NCBI GenBank assembly: GCA_018969045.1
Contig: JAGWZB010000007.1
Span: 1-36,669, forward strand
DNA: 36,669 nt
Origin: Planctomycetota bacterium
GTDB taxonomy: Bacteria > Planctomycetota > Planctomycetia > Pirellulales > Pirellulaceae
Reading direction: 5' to 3'
A program made the position numbers and the translations under genes. Below are positions 17,866 through 26,400 of this stretch, one piece after another (position 1 is the first letter of the stretch; each line of letters opens with the position of its first letter). Under the pieces are notes generated by a model that ran no database searches, was not told the origin of the DNA, and worked only from the letters and a program-made list of their open reading frames with translations.

Positions 17866-18654
17866 TTGAACATTCTGCTTGCAAACGATGATGGCATTCA
17901 CGCACCAGGCCTACGGGCTCTGAGAATTGCATTGGAGTCTCTAGGTCGCGTCACCGTCGTTGCTCCGGCTACCGAACAAAGCGGTGTCGGTCACTCGATC
18001 ACTTACCTCTCACCCCTCACGTGCAAACAGATATTCGATGGTGAAATTTTTAGAGGTTGGGCCGTCGAAGGCTCACCTGCCGATTGCGTAAAACTGGGAA
18101 TCACCGAGCTGGCACCCAAACCGACCGAGTTGATCGTCAGCGGAATCAATGGTGGTCTCAACGCCGGGATCAACGTCTTGTACTCCGGGACCGTCGCAGC
18201 GGCCATCGAAGGAGCGTTCTTCCGAATCCCTAGCTTTGCGGTCTCCTTGGAAGAAGATCCTCATGCGGATTTCGAAGCCGCAGGATCGATCGCCGTACAA
18301 TTGATCCGCAAGATCCTTGACTACCAAGCCTTGGCTCCAGAACTATACAACATCAACATCTCAACCCAAGCAACACGAGAATACCGCGCAGGAAAAACAC
18401 CCCAGATTCATGTCGTACCCATGGGGGTCCAGCGCTACGGCGACCACTACATCAAACGCCAAGATCCCAAAGGCCGAAACTACTACTGGTCGACCAACGA
18501 TCCACCTCCTGAACCGACCGAGCATGAAACCGATCTGATGGCTTTGGCCCTCGGTGCTGTGACCATTACCCCGTTGCAGTTCGATATGACCAAACGATCC
18601 CAACTGGAGGCCATGAAAGGGTGGAATCTCTCGCTTGGTTCCCAGGAAAACTGA
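17866..18654 (+). CDS. surE: 5'/3'-nucleotidase SurE
   Basis: A 262-aa metal-dependent phosphatase that dephosphorylates nucleoside monophosphates and short polyphosphates. The start is TTG at 17866, supported by AAGGA eight nt upstream and by the family's N terminus MNILLANDDGIHAPG, which supplies the metal-binding Asp8-Asp9. EQSGVGHSIT and the VSGINGGLNAG loop complete the active site. Length matches the family. The BRCT-MerR-TPR gene starts 8 nt after its stop, so these two are probably co-transcribed. Confidence 0.95.
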   Translation: MNILLANDDGIHAPGLRALRIALESLGRVTVVAPATEQSGVGHSITYLSPLTCKQIFDGEIFRGWAVEGSPADCVKLGITELAPKPTELIVSGINGGLNAGINVLYSGTVAAAIEGAFFRIPSFAVSLEEDPHADFEAAGSIAVQLIRKILDYQALAPELYNINISTQATREYRAGKTPQIHVVPMGVQRYGDHYIKRQDPKGRNYYWSTNDPPPEPTEHETDLMALALGAVTITPLQFDMTKRSQLEAMKGWNLSLGSQEN

Positions 18655-18662
18655 TCCGTCCG

Positions 18663-19886
18663 ATGACAAAGACATCCCCATTGATCCTGGAAAACAAAAG
18701 GATCGGCTTCTTGGGCAAGCTCGGTGCAATGACCCGAAAAGAAGCCTGCCAATGGCTTAAGCAATACCAAGTCACCGTCTGCGAGAAACTATCGGGCGAT
18801 CTGGACTTGGTGGTGATCGGAGCCGACGAGATGCCCGATGAAGACATCCAAGCGATGCTCCATGAAAAGCTTCGAGAGCGGATTGGAAACGGAACCACAT
18901 TGCTAATCCATGAACAGGATTTATGGTCGGCACTGGGGCTCGTCGATGACCCATCCCAAAAACAGCTTTACACTCCCGCGATGGTTGCAAGCCTGATCAA
19001 GACTCGCGTCAGCGCCGTGCGCCGCTGGCACCGCATCGGATTGCTTCCAAGCATCAAAGTTGCTCACAAGTTACCCTATTTCGATTTCGAGCAAGTCCAA
19101 TGCGCCAAACAGATCGCCGCATGGACCAAGCAGGGCGCGCGAGTTACCGATCTAAAAAAACAACTCGATGAGTTCGGCGACCGCATCGCAAACCGTAGCT
19201 TGATCGATCTGGATATCCGAATCGATGGCCGCCGTATCCTGCTTTGCGATGAAGGAAAATTGATCGGATCCCAAGGCCAGTTGCATTTGGATTTTGATGA
19301 GCCCTCCGATGGCCAGCACGATCCAGAGGGACCGCCCAGTATCCTGGTGATGGCTCCACCGGGTGGGAATGCAGGACTGCTCGATGTCCAAGACCGGCCA
19401 TCGCTGGAAATCGGGCAAGACAGCGGGACTTGGACCAAGGATGCCATGCTGGCAGCTGCCGAGGAACTCGAAGATGCCGGACGTATCGACGAAGCGATCG
19501 AATGGCACCGAGTGATTTTGGCCAAATATGTTCCTACCGCCGATATCGTTTTTGGTCTGGGGGAATTGCTGCTCAGGTCCGGTGAGGTTCAAGCCGCACG
19601 AGAACGATTCTACAATGCGATCGAAATCGACGAAGACTTTGTCGAAGCCCGAGCCAGTTTGGGCTGCGTGCTGGCCGAAACCGGTCAACTCGATCTAGCT
19701 GTTGCTGCTTTCGAAGGTGCGCTAGCAAAAGATGATCGATACCCCGATGTCCATTACCATCTAGCAAGGTCTCTGGATGAACTCGGACGCAGCGATCAAG
19801 CAACCAAACACTGGTTGAGATTCCTGCAACTCTCACCGCAAAGCCCTTGGGCCGACGAAGCTCTGGAAAGATTGGGTAGAAGCTAA
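18663..19886 (+). CDS. BRCT-MerR-TPR fusion protein
   Basis: A 407-aa protein with three modules. Residues ~8-92 look like a BRCT domain (KRIGFLGKLGAMTRKEAC, DLDLVVIGADEM, LLIHEQDLWSALG). Residues ~100-170 look like a MerR-type winged helix (LYTPAMVASLIKTRVSAVRRWHRIGLLPS followed by FDFEQVQCAKQIA and a basic helix). Residues ~265-405 hold about four TPR repeats (AGRIDEAIEWHRVIL, VFGLGELLLRSGEVQAARERF, ARASLGCVLAETGQLDLAVAAFE, YHLARSLDELGRSDQA). BRCT domains bind phosphopeptides or DNA, MerR folds bind DNA, and TPRs bind protein partners. I take ATG 18663; a GTG at 18621 inside surE would add 14 residues. Relatives with this order appear restricted to planctomycetes, as far as I recall. The biological role is unknown. 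Confidence 0.8.
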   Translation: MTKTSPLILENKRIGFLGKLGAMTRKEACQWLKQYQVTVCEKLSGDLDLVVIGADEMPDEDIQAMLHEKLRERIGNGTTLLIHEQDLWSALGLVDDPSQKQLYTPAMVASLIKTRVSAVRRWHRIGLLPSIKVAHKLPYFDFEQVQCAKQIAAWTKQGARVTDLKKQLDEFGDRIANRSLIDLDIRIDGRRILLCDEGKLIGSQGQLHLDFDEPSDGQHDPEGPPSILVMAPPGGNAGLLDVQDRPSLEIGQDSGTWTKDAMLAAAEELEDAGRIDEAIEWHRVILAKYVPTADIVFGLGELLLRSGEVQAARERFYNAIEIDEDFVEARASLGCVLAETGQLDLAVAAFEGALAKDDRYPDVHYHLARSLDELGRSDQATKHWLRFLQLSPQSPWADEALERLGRS

Positions 19887-19898
19887 GCTAAACCCTCG

Positions 19899-22535
19899 TT
19901 AACGAACTTGACGCTTCGCAGCGCCAGTTGCGATCGGATCGACAATCGGTGGCAAGCTCGGCTTGACCTGCTCCTGGGAATCCGACACTGCAATGGCTAA
20001 CCAACCATACTCCATCTGCAGCTGCGATACCTTCATTCCTTGAGCTAATGGATTGCTCATCAAGGAATCAGCAACCATCGGAATGTTCGTGTTCCCAGCA
20101 AAAACCTTCGTGAATATCGCCCGAATCGGGAACCGATCCTTGGACCCCAACCGATGACCATCAACACTGATCAGCGGATCGCGCTCAAGCGATGCTTGCA
20201 ACCCATCCACCGTGGGGATGTAAGAAGTCTTGACGGTGAAGTTCTTTAACTGAATGCGACCGGTTTGCTCTAAAGAAGCGATCCTAAGTGTCAGCCACAT
20301 TCGGCCCCGATCAAACTCGATAACCATGGGGTGAACATCCATGAATCGGATCACGACATCCTCGGGGGTATCCTCTGGCAACTCGAAAGCCGGTTGCTGA
20401 AGAATCTCCGAGATCTTGTCGGCCAACTGCCGGATCGTCCAATCCCGGTCGGTCGGTATGGCCTGGGCAATCAAGTTGTTGATTGCTGATTGATGCAACT
20501 GCAAAGACAACAAGCTTTCCGAGGGTGCCAAGGGCCTAGGGGTATAAGCAGCGATCTGATTGACCCCTGCAACGCGATACCGCGCGACCAATCGGGTATC
20601 GGTCGACTGCATATCGAGAATCATCGGCTGAAGATCCAGAGCGTGCAGAGGCCCGATGAGCCGCTTGTCGTATTGCTCCTGAGCACGGTCGATGTTGGTC
20701 TGAAGCTGTTTGTTGAACTCATCGTCGGTCTGCTTGGCGATCAGCCGCTGCGAAATCCTCTTGGCAATCGGCTTTTTCTCGTTGAACTCCTGCTTGGCCA
20801 CATAGCGGACCATATCACCAAAGATGGGGAGCTGATCCCAATTGGTCGAGAATTTACGCAGCGATTCCTGAGACTGCACGCTTGCTGGTTGCCCGTTGAT
20901 CGACAGCGAACTGGGATCGACTCTTACCTCTCGAACGGATTGGACTTTGGCGTTGCTAGAATTGTAGAAGGTCGCACCGCTACGACTGCTGCGCGTATTG
21001 GATTGAATGTTGCCATCAAGATTCAAACCCACTTTCCAACCTGTCGTATCGGGTAGAAAATCAATGCGCAAATTGGTTTGTATCTTGCTGGCCCCTTGAG
21101 TGTCGGCCCCGAGGATTTTCTGTTGGACCGGCCGTGTGCTGACTTGATCCCTGGGCAGCAATCGGTTCACAAAATCCTCAGATACACTCAGGCGAACATT
21201 CGCATTGCGATACTGCTGGTTCAGAGCGTTTGCGATCGAGTACTGGGGCTGCGAATCCGAGAACCTCAGCGACTGGATCACCTGAGCAATATCTTCACCA
21301 CAGCGATGCACCGAAACTTCTTCGATCGATTCAATATCCAAAAGCAATTTGCGATAGTCGACCGGACGTACCGTCAACGGACGAATGTTTTCTGCCAGCG
21401 CTTGTATCTCGCGACTGGTAAGCACCTTCTTTTGATCCTCAGAGATCCTGCTGAACGTCAACCGCCCCAGAAATTCCTGAGCGATTTCCATCTGCTCGGC
21501 CGGCTCGAGCACCTGACCGCTGGCAAGACGATCGATTTGATCGAGCAAAAGAAACTCTGTCCAGTTATCAACATCCGAAGTACCTTTTAATGCCCAGCGG
21601 ACCTGCGCCAAATCCTCTGCGAGCCTCGCATAATCCAATTGCGAACCAACCGTCGAGACCAACTTCTCGCCCCCCAGTTTGAGTGAATCGGAATTCATGC
21701 ACTCATGGACCTTGGACCAAACAATCGCCCGACGCCCCACCGCATGGGCCAACTGCGAAACACCGATGGCCTGCTGTGTCTGTGACTCCAAATTCGACTC
21801 CGCCCATGCAAATCCTCGTGCCGCCAGCGCCCGAGCTTGCTCAAGCAACTGGGCGGAACGATCCGAACCGATAGGGATTTGGGCAAACGTCTCAAAGAGT
21901 CGCTGAACATCGCTTGGCCAACCCGCGATTTCCTGCGATTGCAACTGCATGGCAGGATCCATAAGCCCCGAACACTGGGACAAAAGGCTCATCGCAAGTG
22001 GCCAATGGCGATTGCTTTGAACCGAACTCGATACCACCGGACGCTGAAACAGCGGATCTGTCGATTTGGTGACCAAGACCTCTGGGTCCTGAGATGGCGC
22101 TGCCACGGCAGACGAAATGTTGCGAATAGCACCGCCGGTGCTAGATCCCTCTTTGGCCGCTATCCATGCAGTAGGTCGACTCGACTCAAAAGGATTGCTC
22201 CACGGATGCGATACCGGTGCTGTGATCCGAACCCCACTGCTGGGCTCGACCATCGCAATCGATGTCGGGGCAGGAGTTCTATACGTACTCAAATTGGACC
22301 GTACGGCCAAGTCCTGCTGGGAATACGTATCCATCAGGATCGGTTCGGACACGATCTTGGACTTGGCCACCGGGGTTTCGATGGTCTGAACCACCGTAGT
22401 CCTCTCGGGGAATTGGACCCCGCGCTTCTTGGGCGCAACCAAATCCGGCCCAAACAAAAACAAAAAGGAAGCGACGATAGCTGCCAAGAGTGCAAAGATC
22501 CACCCGCTAACACTCTTTGTTGACCTAATCGTCAT
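19899..22535 (-). CDS. large membrane-anchored protein, function unknown
   Basis: An 878-aa protein with a single N-terminal signal-anchor (GWIFALLAAIVASFLFLFGPDLV, about residues 10-33). The rest is predicted to be periplasmic. A low-complexity Ser/Pro/Thr-rich stretch (about 45-150) is followed by an Ala-rich helical region, and then a long mixed region containing RNANVRLSVSEDFVNRLLP and LNLDGNIQSNTRSSRSGATFYN. The last third is beta-rich. No domain is recognised. It converges with the fusion-protein gene (12 nt between stops). The 314-nt region upstream, shared with the S9 peptidase gene, should contain its promoter. Confidence 0.7.
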   Translation of the reverse strand: MTIRSTKSVSGWIFALLAAIVASFLFLFGPDLVAPKKRGVQFPERTTVVQTIETPVAKSKIVSEPILMDTYSQQDLAVRSNLSTYRTPAPTSIAMVEPSSGVRITAPVSHPWSNPFESSRPTAWIAAKEGSSTGGAIRNISSAVAAPSQDPEVLVTKSTDPLFQRPVVSSSVQSNRHWPLAMSLLSQCSGLMDPAMQLQSQEIAGWPSDVQRLFETFAQIPIGSDRSAQLLEQARALAARGFAWAESNLESQTQQAIGVSQLAHAVGRRAIVWSKVHECMNSDSLKLGGEKLVSTVGSQLDYARLAEDLAQVRWALKGTSDVDNWTEFLLLDQIDRLASGQVLEPAEQMEIAQEFLGRLTFSRISEDQKKVLTSREIQALAENIRPLTVRPVDYRKLLLDIESIEEVSVHRCGEDIAQVIQSLRFSDSQPQYSIANALNQQYRNANVRLSVSEDFVNRLLPRDQVSTRPVQQKILGADTQGASKIQTNLRIDFLPDTTGWKVGLNLDGNIQSNTRSSRSGATFYNSSNAKVQSVREVRVDPSSLSINGQPASVQSQESLRKFSTNWDQLPIFGDMVRYVAKQEFNEKKPIAKRISQRLIAKQTDDEFNKQLQTNIDRAQEQYDKRLIGPLHALDLQPMILDMQSTDTRLVARYRVAGVNQIAAYTPRPLAPSESLLSLQLHQSAINNLIAQAIPTDRDWTIRQLADKISEILQQPAFELPEDTPEDVVIRFMDVHPMVIEFDRGRMWLTLRIASLEQTGRIQLKNFTVKTSYIPTVDGLQASLERDPLISVDGHRLGSKDRFPIRAIFTKVFAGNTNIPMVADSLMSNPLAQGMKVSQLQMEYGWLAIAVSDSQEQVKPSLPPIVDPIATGAAKRQVR

Positions 22536-22849
22536 CCGTGAATCCCCTAGGACAGCTCAGATTACGTGGCTCTGCCGCGACGGCTCCACCGATGGCCCCG
22601 CGGAGCGTCTGATGTCACCCCTCGTCCTTTCGTTTTCGACCTTCAACCCCCCAACGATGAAAACACTCTGGAACGAATTCGCCCAGTATTCCCAAACACG
22701 CTACCCCCCTGTAACGCCTAGATAAAATGGGAGGACCTTTAGATTTGCTAGCATGCAATCGATCCCATTTTTGATAGGATGATGCACCGACCAGATGGCC
22801 TACATCCCATCTGAAGGATTCTCACCTTGAATTATTCGAGTCGCTAATC
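22536..22849. other. 314-nt divergent intergenic region
   Basis: Lies between the two divergent genes at 22535 and 22850. It should contain both promoters. A plus-strand TTGCTA near 22744 followed by TTGATAGGAT is suggestive, but the spacing and matches are too weak to call. There are no tRNA, repeat or small ORF signals I can support. Confidence 0.4.
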
Positions 22850-25021
22850 ATGAAATGCTACTACTTGGCCCTCCTAGGGATCGGCCATCTGATTTCCCCG
22901 GCCGCCTTTGGACAAACTGCAAACCAAGCGGGTGAGGCTCAAGCGAAAGGACCAAGACCGGTGCAGATCCAGGACATGTTCAAGTATGTTCGGTACGCGG
23001 ATGCTCAACTAAGCCCAGACGGAAAATCCGTGGTTTACCAAGCCACCAAGTTCGGGGATCCTGCCAAGAACATCAAATCGACCAACCTATACCGAGTCGA
23101 CTTGCAGGATGGCAGATCCACCCAAGTCACCACTTCGGTCAAGTCCGACACGCATCCAAGGTTTTCCCCAGATGGCAAGCAATTGCTGTTTGAATCCACT
23201 CGAGATGGCACGTCCCAATTGTACATTCTGGATTCTTCAACCCTTGGCGAAGCCAGACAACTCACTGGGATTGCCACAGGTGCCTCTACGGGAATTTGGT
23301 CCCCCGATGGCAAACGCATCGCGTTTGTCTCGACGGTCCGTCCGGAATTGAGCAACTTGCCGTTTGCCGAGTCCGACGCCAAGAACAAAGAGGCAGACGA
23401 TCTAGCTGCATCCAGTCCGGTGAAAGCCAAGATCTTCACCCGACTGTTTTACCGACACTGGGATTCGTATGTCGAGGACAAGCGTCAGCACTTGTTTGTC
23501 ATCAATGCTGACGGGACCCAGTGCCGTGATGTAACTCCTGGCGATAGAGACGCTTATCCAACCAGCATGACATTCAGCGCCGGAGATGACTTTTGTTTCT
23601 CTCCCGACGGAAAGTATCTGATCATCTCTGCGGTGCCAGCCCAAGCAGAAAGTTGGACGACCAATTACGATCTTTGCCGAATCGACCTGAGTAATCCATC
23701 GAGCCATTGGCAAACGCTCACCCCCTCGAATGCAGCCGCCGATTGCAATCCCAAGTTCAGTCCCAGCGGCAAGAAAATGGCTTACCGAGCCCAAGCTCGG
23801 GCCACTTACGAAGCCGACAAATGGAACTTGATGGTCGTTGATTGCAATCCAGACGGCAGTTGGATCGGTGCCCCAAAAGCCTGGACGCAAAACATCGATC
23901 GTTCGGTCGGTGAATACAGTTGGCTCAGCGACGAAACGATCGCTTTTGTCGCAGAGCAAAACGGAGCCACAGCGCTCTTTAGTGTCGATGCAAAGTCGGA
24001 TCCAGTGCAAGTCCCTTTGCAGTTTCCAGACGATCTTGGAGGTCCGAACCGGGCCGGCCAAATCACCTCGATGCACACCCAATCCGACCAAGTTGTGATT
24101 GCCCGAGCAACGATGAATGGTCCTGCAGAAATCTACATCGGCAAGAAATCTGATTTAGCAAAAGTTCCTCTTCGCAAGATCACCCGTGAGAACGATCCTC
24201 TTGCGGCCTCCTTGGAACGAGCCGTTCCCGAATCGGTGTCGGTCGATGTCCAAGGGGATCAAGCCATGCAAATGTGGATCCTCAAACCGCCGGGCTTCGA
24301 CGCTTCGAAAAAATGGCCTGTCGCTTACCTGATCCACGGGGGCCCCCAAGGGGCTTGGGAAGACGGTTGGAGCTTTCGATGGAATCCTCAATTATGGGCA
24401 GCCCAAGGCTACGTGGTGGTGCTTCCGAATCCTCGCGGGTCGACCGGTTTTGGACAGAAATTCTGCGATGAAATCAGCGGCGACTGGGGTGGAAAATGCT
24501 ATCGGGACTTGGTCGCCGGCCTGGAAATGGTCAAAAAACTGCCTTACGTGGATCCTGCTCGCATCGGTTCTGCCGGGGCGAGCTTCGGCGGGTATATGCA
24601 AGATTGGTTCGCCGTCAACGAGATCTCCAAAGACCTTCGATGCCTGATCAGCCACTGCAGCGTTTATAACTTTGAAAGCATGTGGGGTACGACCGACGAG
24701 CTATGGTTCGATGAGTTCGAGCACGGTGGATTGCCATGGGAAATCCCGGGAAAATATAGGGAGTTTAGCCCTCACACGTTGGCTGGCAATCTGAGTAAGT
24801 ACAAAACACCCATGCTCGTTATCCACAACGATCTGGATTTCCGTTGCCCGATCGGCCAAGGCCATGAATTGTTCCAGGCGTTGCAACGCCAAGGTGTCCC
24901 GAGCCGATTTGTGAATTTCCCCGATGAAGGCCACTGGGTGAGCAAATCTGCCAACAGCATCGCATGGCACAACGAAGTGTTCGCTTGGCTGAAAAAGTAT
25001 TGCCCACCAGGTGGCAGATAA
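22850..25021 (+). CDS. exported S9-family prolyl oligopeptidase-type peptidase
   Basis: A 723-aa serine peptidase. An N-terminal signal peptide (cleavage near AFGQ) predicts export. Residues ~40-440 form a beta-propeller with repeated PDGK/SPDGK PD40 blades (FSPDGKQLLFES, WSPDGKRIAFVS, FSPDGKYLIISA). The C-terminal alpha/beta hydrolase has the nucleophile elbow GASFGG (Ser578), Asp663 in NDLDFRCP and His695 in EGHW, which complete the triad. This resembles acylaminoacyl/dipeptidyl peptidases that trim peptides with access gated by the propeller. There is no clear Shine-Dalgarno sequence. The next gene starts immediately after the stop, so the peptidase and the transporter form an operon. Confidence 0.92.
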   Translation: MKCYYLALLGIGHLISPAAFGQTANQAGEAQAKGPRPVQIQDMFKYVRYADAQLSPDGKSVVYQATKFGDPAKNIKSTNLYRVDLQDGRSTQVTTSVKSDTHPRFSPDGKQLLFESTRDGTSQLYILDSSTLGEARQLTGIATGASTGIWSPDGKRIAFVSTVRPELSNLPFAESDAKNKEADDLAASSPVKAKIFTRLFYRHWDSYVEDKRQHLFVINADGTQCRDVTPGDRDAYPTSMTFSAGDDFCFSPDGKYLIISAVPAQAESWTTNYDLCRIDLSNPSSHWQTLTPSNAAADCNPKFSPSGKKMAYRAQARATYEADKWNLMVVDCNPDGSWIGAPKAWTQNIDRSVGEYSWLSDETIAFVAEQNGATALFSVDAKSDPVQVPLQFPDDLGGPNRAGQITSMHTQSDQVVIARATMNGPAEIYIGKKSDLAKVPLRKITRENDPLAASLERAVPESVSVDVQGDQAMQMWILKPPGFDASKKWPVAYLIHGGPQGAWEDGWSFRWNPQLWAAQGYVVVLPNPRGSTGFGQKFCDEISGDWGGKCYRDLVAGLEMVKKLPYVDPARIGSAGASFGGYMQDWFAVNEISKDLRCLISHCSVYNFESMWGTTDELWFDEFEHGGLPWEIPGKYREFSPHTLAGNLSKYKTPMLVIHNDLDFRCPIGQGHELFQALQRQGVPSRFVNFPDEGHWVSKSANSIAWHNEVFAWLKKYCPPGGR

Positions 25022-25022
25022 C

Positions 25023-26363
25023 ATGGGGGCATCCTTGGATACATTGGATCGGAAATCAGGCCTGGGACTGCACTGGAAAATCCTCATCGGGATGGCCATC
25101 GGCGCGTTGACCGGCATCGCTTGCAATCTGATGGTGCGAGGTCAAGGTCCTGAGGCTATCGCCAAGTTGAAATGGTTTGCCGATACCTTTACCTTCCCAA
25201 TCGGAAATCTATTTCTGCGATTGATCTTTATGGTCGTCGTGCCGCTTGTCTTCTGCGCTTTGACATTGGGCGTCGCGGAGATTGGGGATGTTCGGAAACT
25301 TGGGCGACTCGGCATGCGCACCTTGGTCATGACGCTGATCTTTTCAACCGCCTCGGTCTTGATCGGCCTGACTCTTGCCAATGTCCTTCAACCAGGAAAC
25401 TTGATCACCCAGGAAAGTCGCGAGGCGCTCAAAGAGCAATACGCCGAAGACGCCAGCAAGAGCATCAAGTCGGCCAGCAAAGCCAAATCGATCACCGACA
25501 CCATTTTGGATATCATCCCCAAGAATCCTCTGCAAGAAGCCGTCGGTGCCCTCGATGGTTCTTCCCCAGGCAGTGGAATGCTGGGTGTGATGTTCTTTTC
25601 TCTGTGCTTTGGAATCGCACTGACGGTGATTCCCTCAGATCGATCGGAGCCTGTTCTGGAAGTCTTACGAGGTGTGTATGAAACGGTCATGGTGATCATC
25701 TCGGCTGCGATGAAGCTTGCTCCTATCGGAGTGGCTGCCTTGGTTTTCTCGATCTCTGCGGTCCTGGGACTGCAATTCTTCGTGGCCCTCTCCGGGTACG
25801 TCGTGGCGGTGCTGACAGGCCTATCGATCCACATGCTTGTCGTCTATTCCCTGGCCGTTTGGCTCATCGCAGGTCGGAACCCGATCGCGTTTTTCAAAGA
25901 CATCATCGAGGTCATTTTGACGGCCTTTGCAACCTCTAGCTCCAACGCCACCTTGCCTACCTCGCTTCGCGTGGTCGAGGAAAAACTCAAACTTGATCCC
26001 AAGGTTGGGCGGTTTGTTTTAACCATTGGATCGACAGCCAATCAAAACGGCACAGCCCTATACGAAGGAATGACGGTGCTGTTTCTAGCTCAAGTTTTCG
26101 GACAAAACCTAGACCTGACACAGCAGTTGACCGTAGTATTACTAAGCGTTCTTGCAGGCATCGGTACGGCTGGGGTTCCCGGTGGCTCTCTGCCACTGGT
26201 GGTCCTGGTCCTTCAGACAATCGATGTGCCAGCCGAAGGCATCGGGATTATCATGGGAGTCGATCGACTCTTGGATATGTCTCGCACCACCGTCAACGTC
26301 GTGGGCGATGTCGCTATCGCCGCCTGTGTCGATGGATGGGAACACCAACACCAACCCAACTGA
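25023..26363 (+). CDS. acidic amino-acid:cation symporter (DAACS/GltP type)
   Basis: A 446-aa inner-membrane carrier with about eight helices plus two re-entrant loops. The serine-rich SSSNATLPTS loop, TIGSTANQNGTALYEG (the family NMDGT position) and a second loop GTAGVPGGSLPL are present. TM8 reads DRLLDMSRTTVNVVGD, giving Asp, Arg, Thr and Asn at the ligand-binding positions known in GltPh. The arginine there points to aspartate/glutamate instead of a neutral substrate. I use ATG 25023, two nt after the peptidase stop, with AGGTGG upstream. Between TM helices 3 and 4 there is an enlarged polar insert (about residues 135-175, rich in Lys/Ser). The coupling ion cannot be read from sequence. 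Confidence 0.9.
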   Translation: MGASLDTLDRKSGLGLHWKILIGMAIGALTGIACNLMVRGQGPEAIAKLKWFADTFTFPIGNLFLRLIFMVVVPLVFCALTLGVAEIGDVRKLGRLGMRTLVMTLIFSTASVLIGLTLANVLQPGNLITQESREALKEQYAEDASKSIKSASKAKSITDTILDIIPKNPLQEAVGALDGSSPGSGMLGVMFFSLCFGIALTVIPSDRSEPVLEVLRGVYETVMVIISAAMKLAPIGVAALVFSISAVLGLQFFVALSGYVVAVLTGLSIHMLVVYSLAVWLIAGRNPIAFFKDIIEVILTAFATSSSNATLPTSLRVVEEKLKLDPKVGRFVLTIGSTANQNGTALYEGMTVLFLAQVFGQNLDLTQQLTVVLLSVLAGIGTAGVPGGSLPLVVLVLQTIDVPAEGIGIIMGVDRLLDMSRTTVNVVGDVAIAACVDGWEHQHQPN

Positions 26364-26400
26364 GTTATCATTCCTTAGTTTGTGCGTAAGGCCAAGGTCG

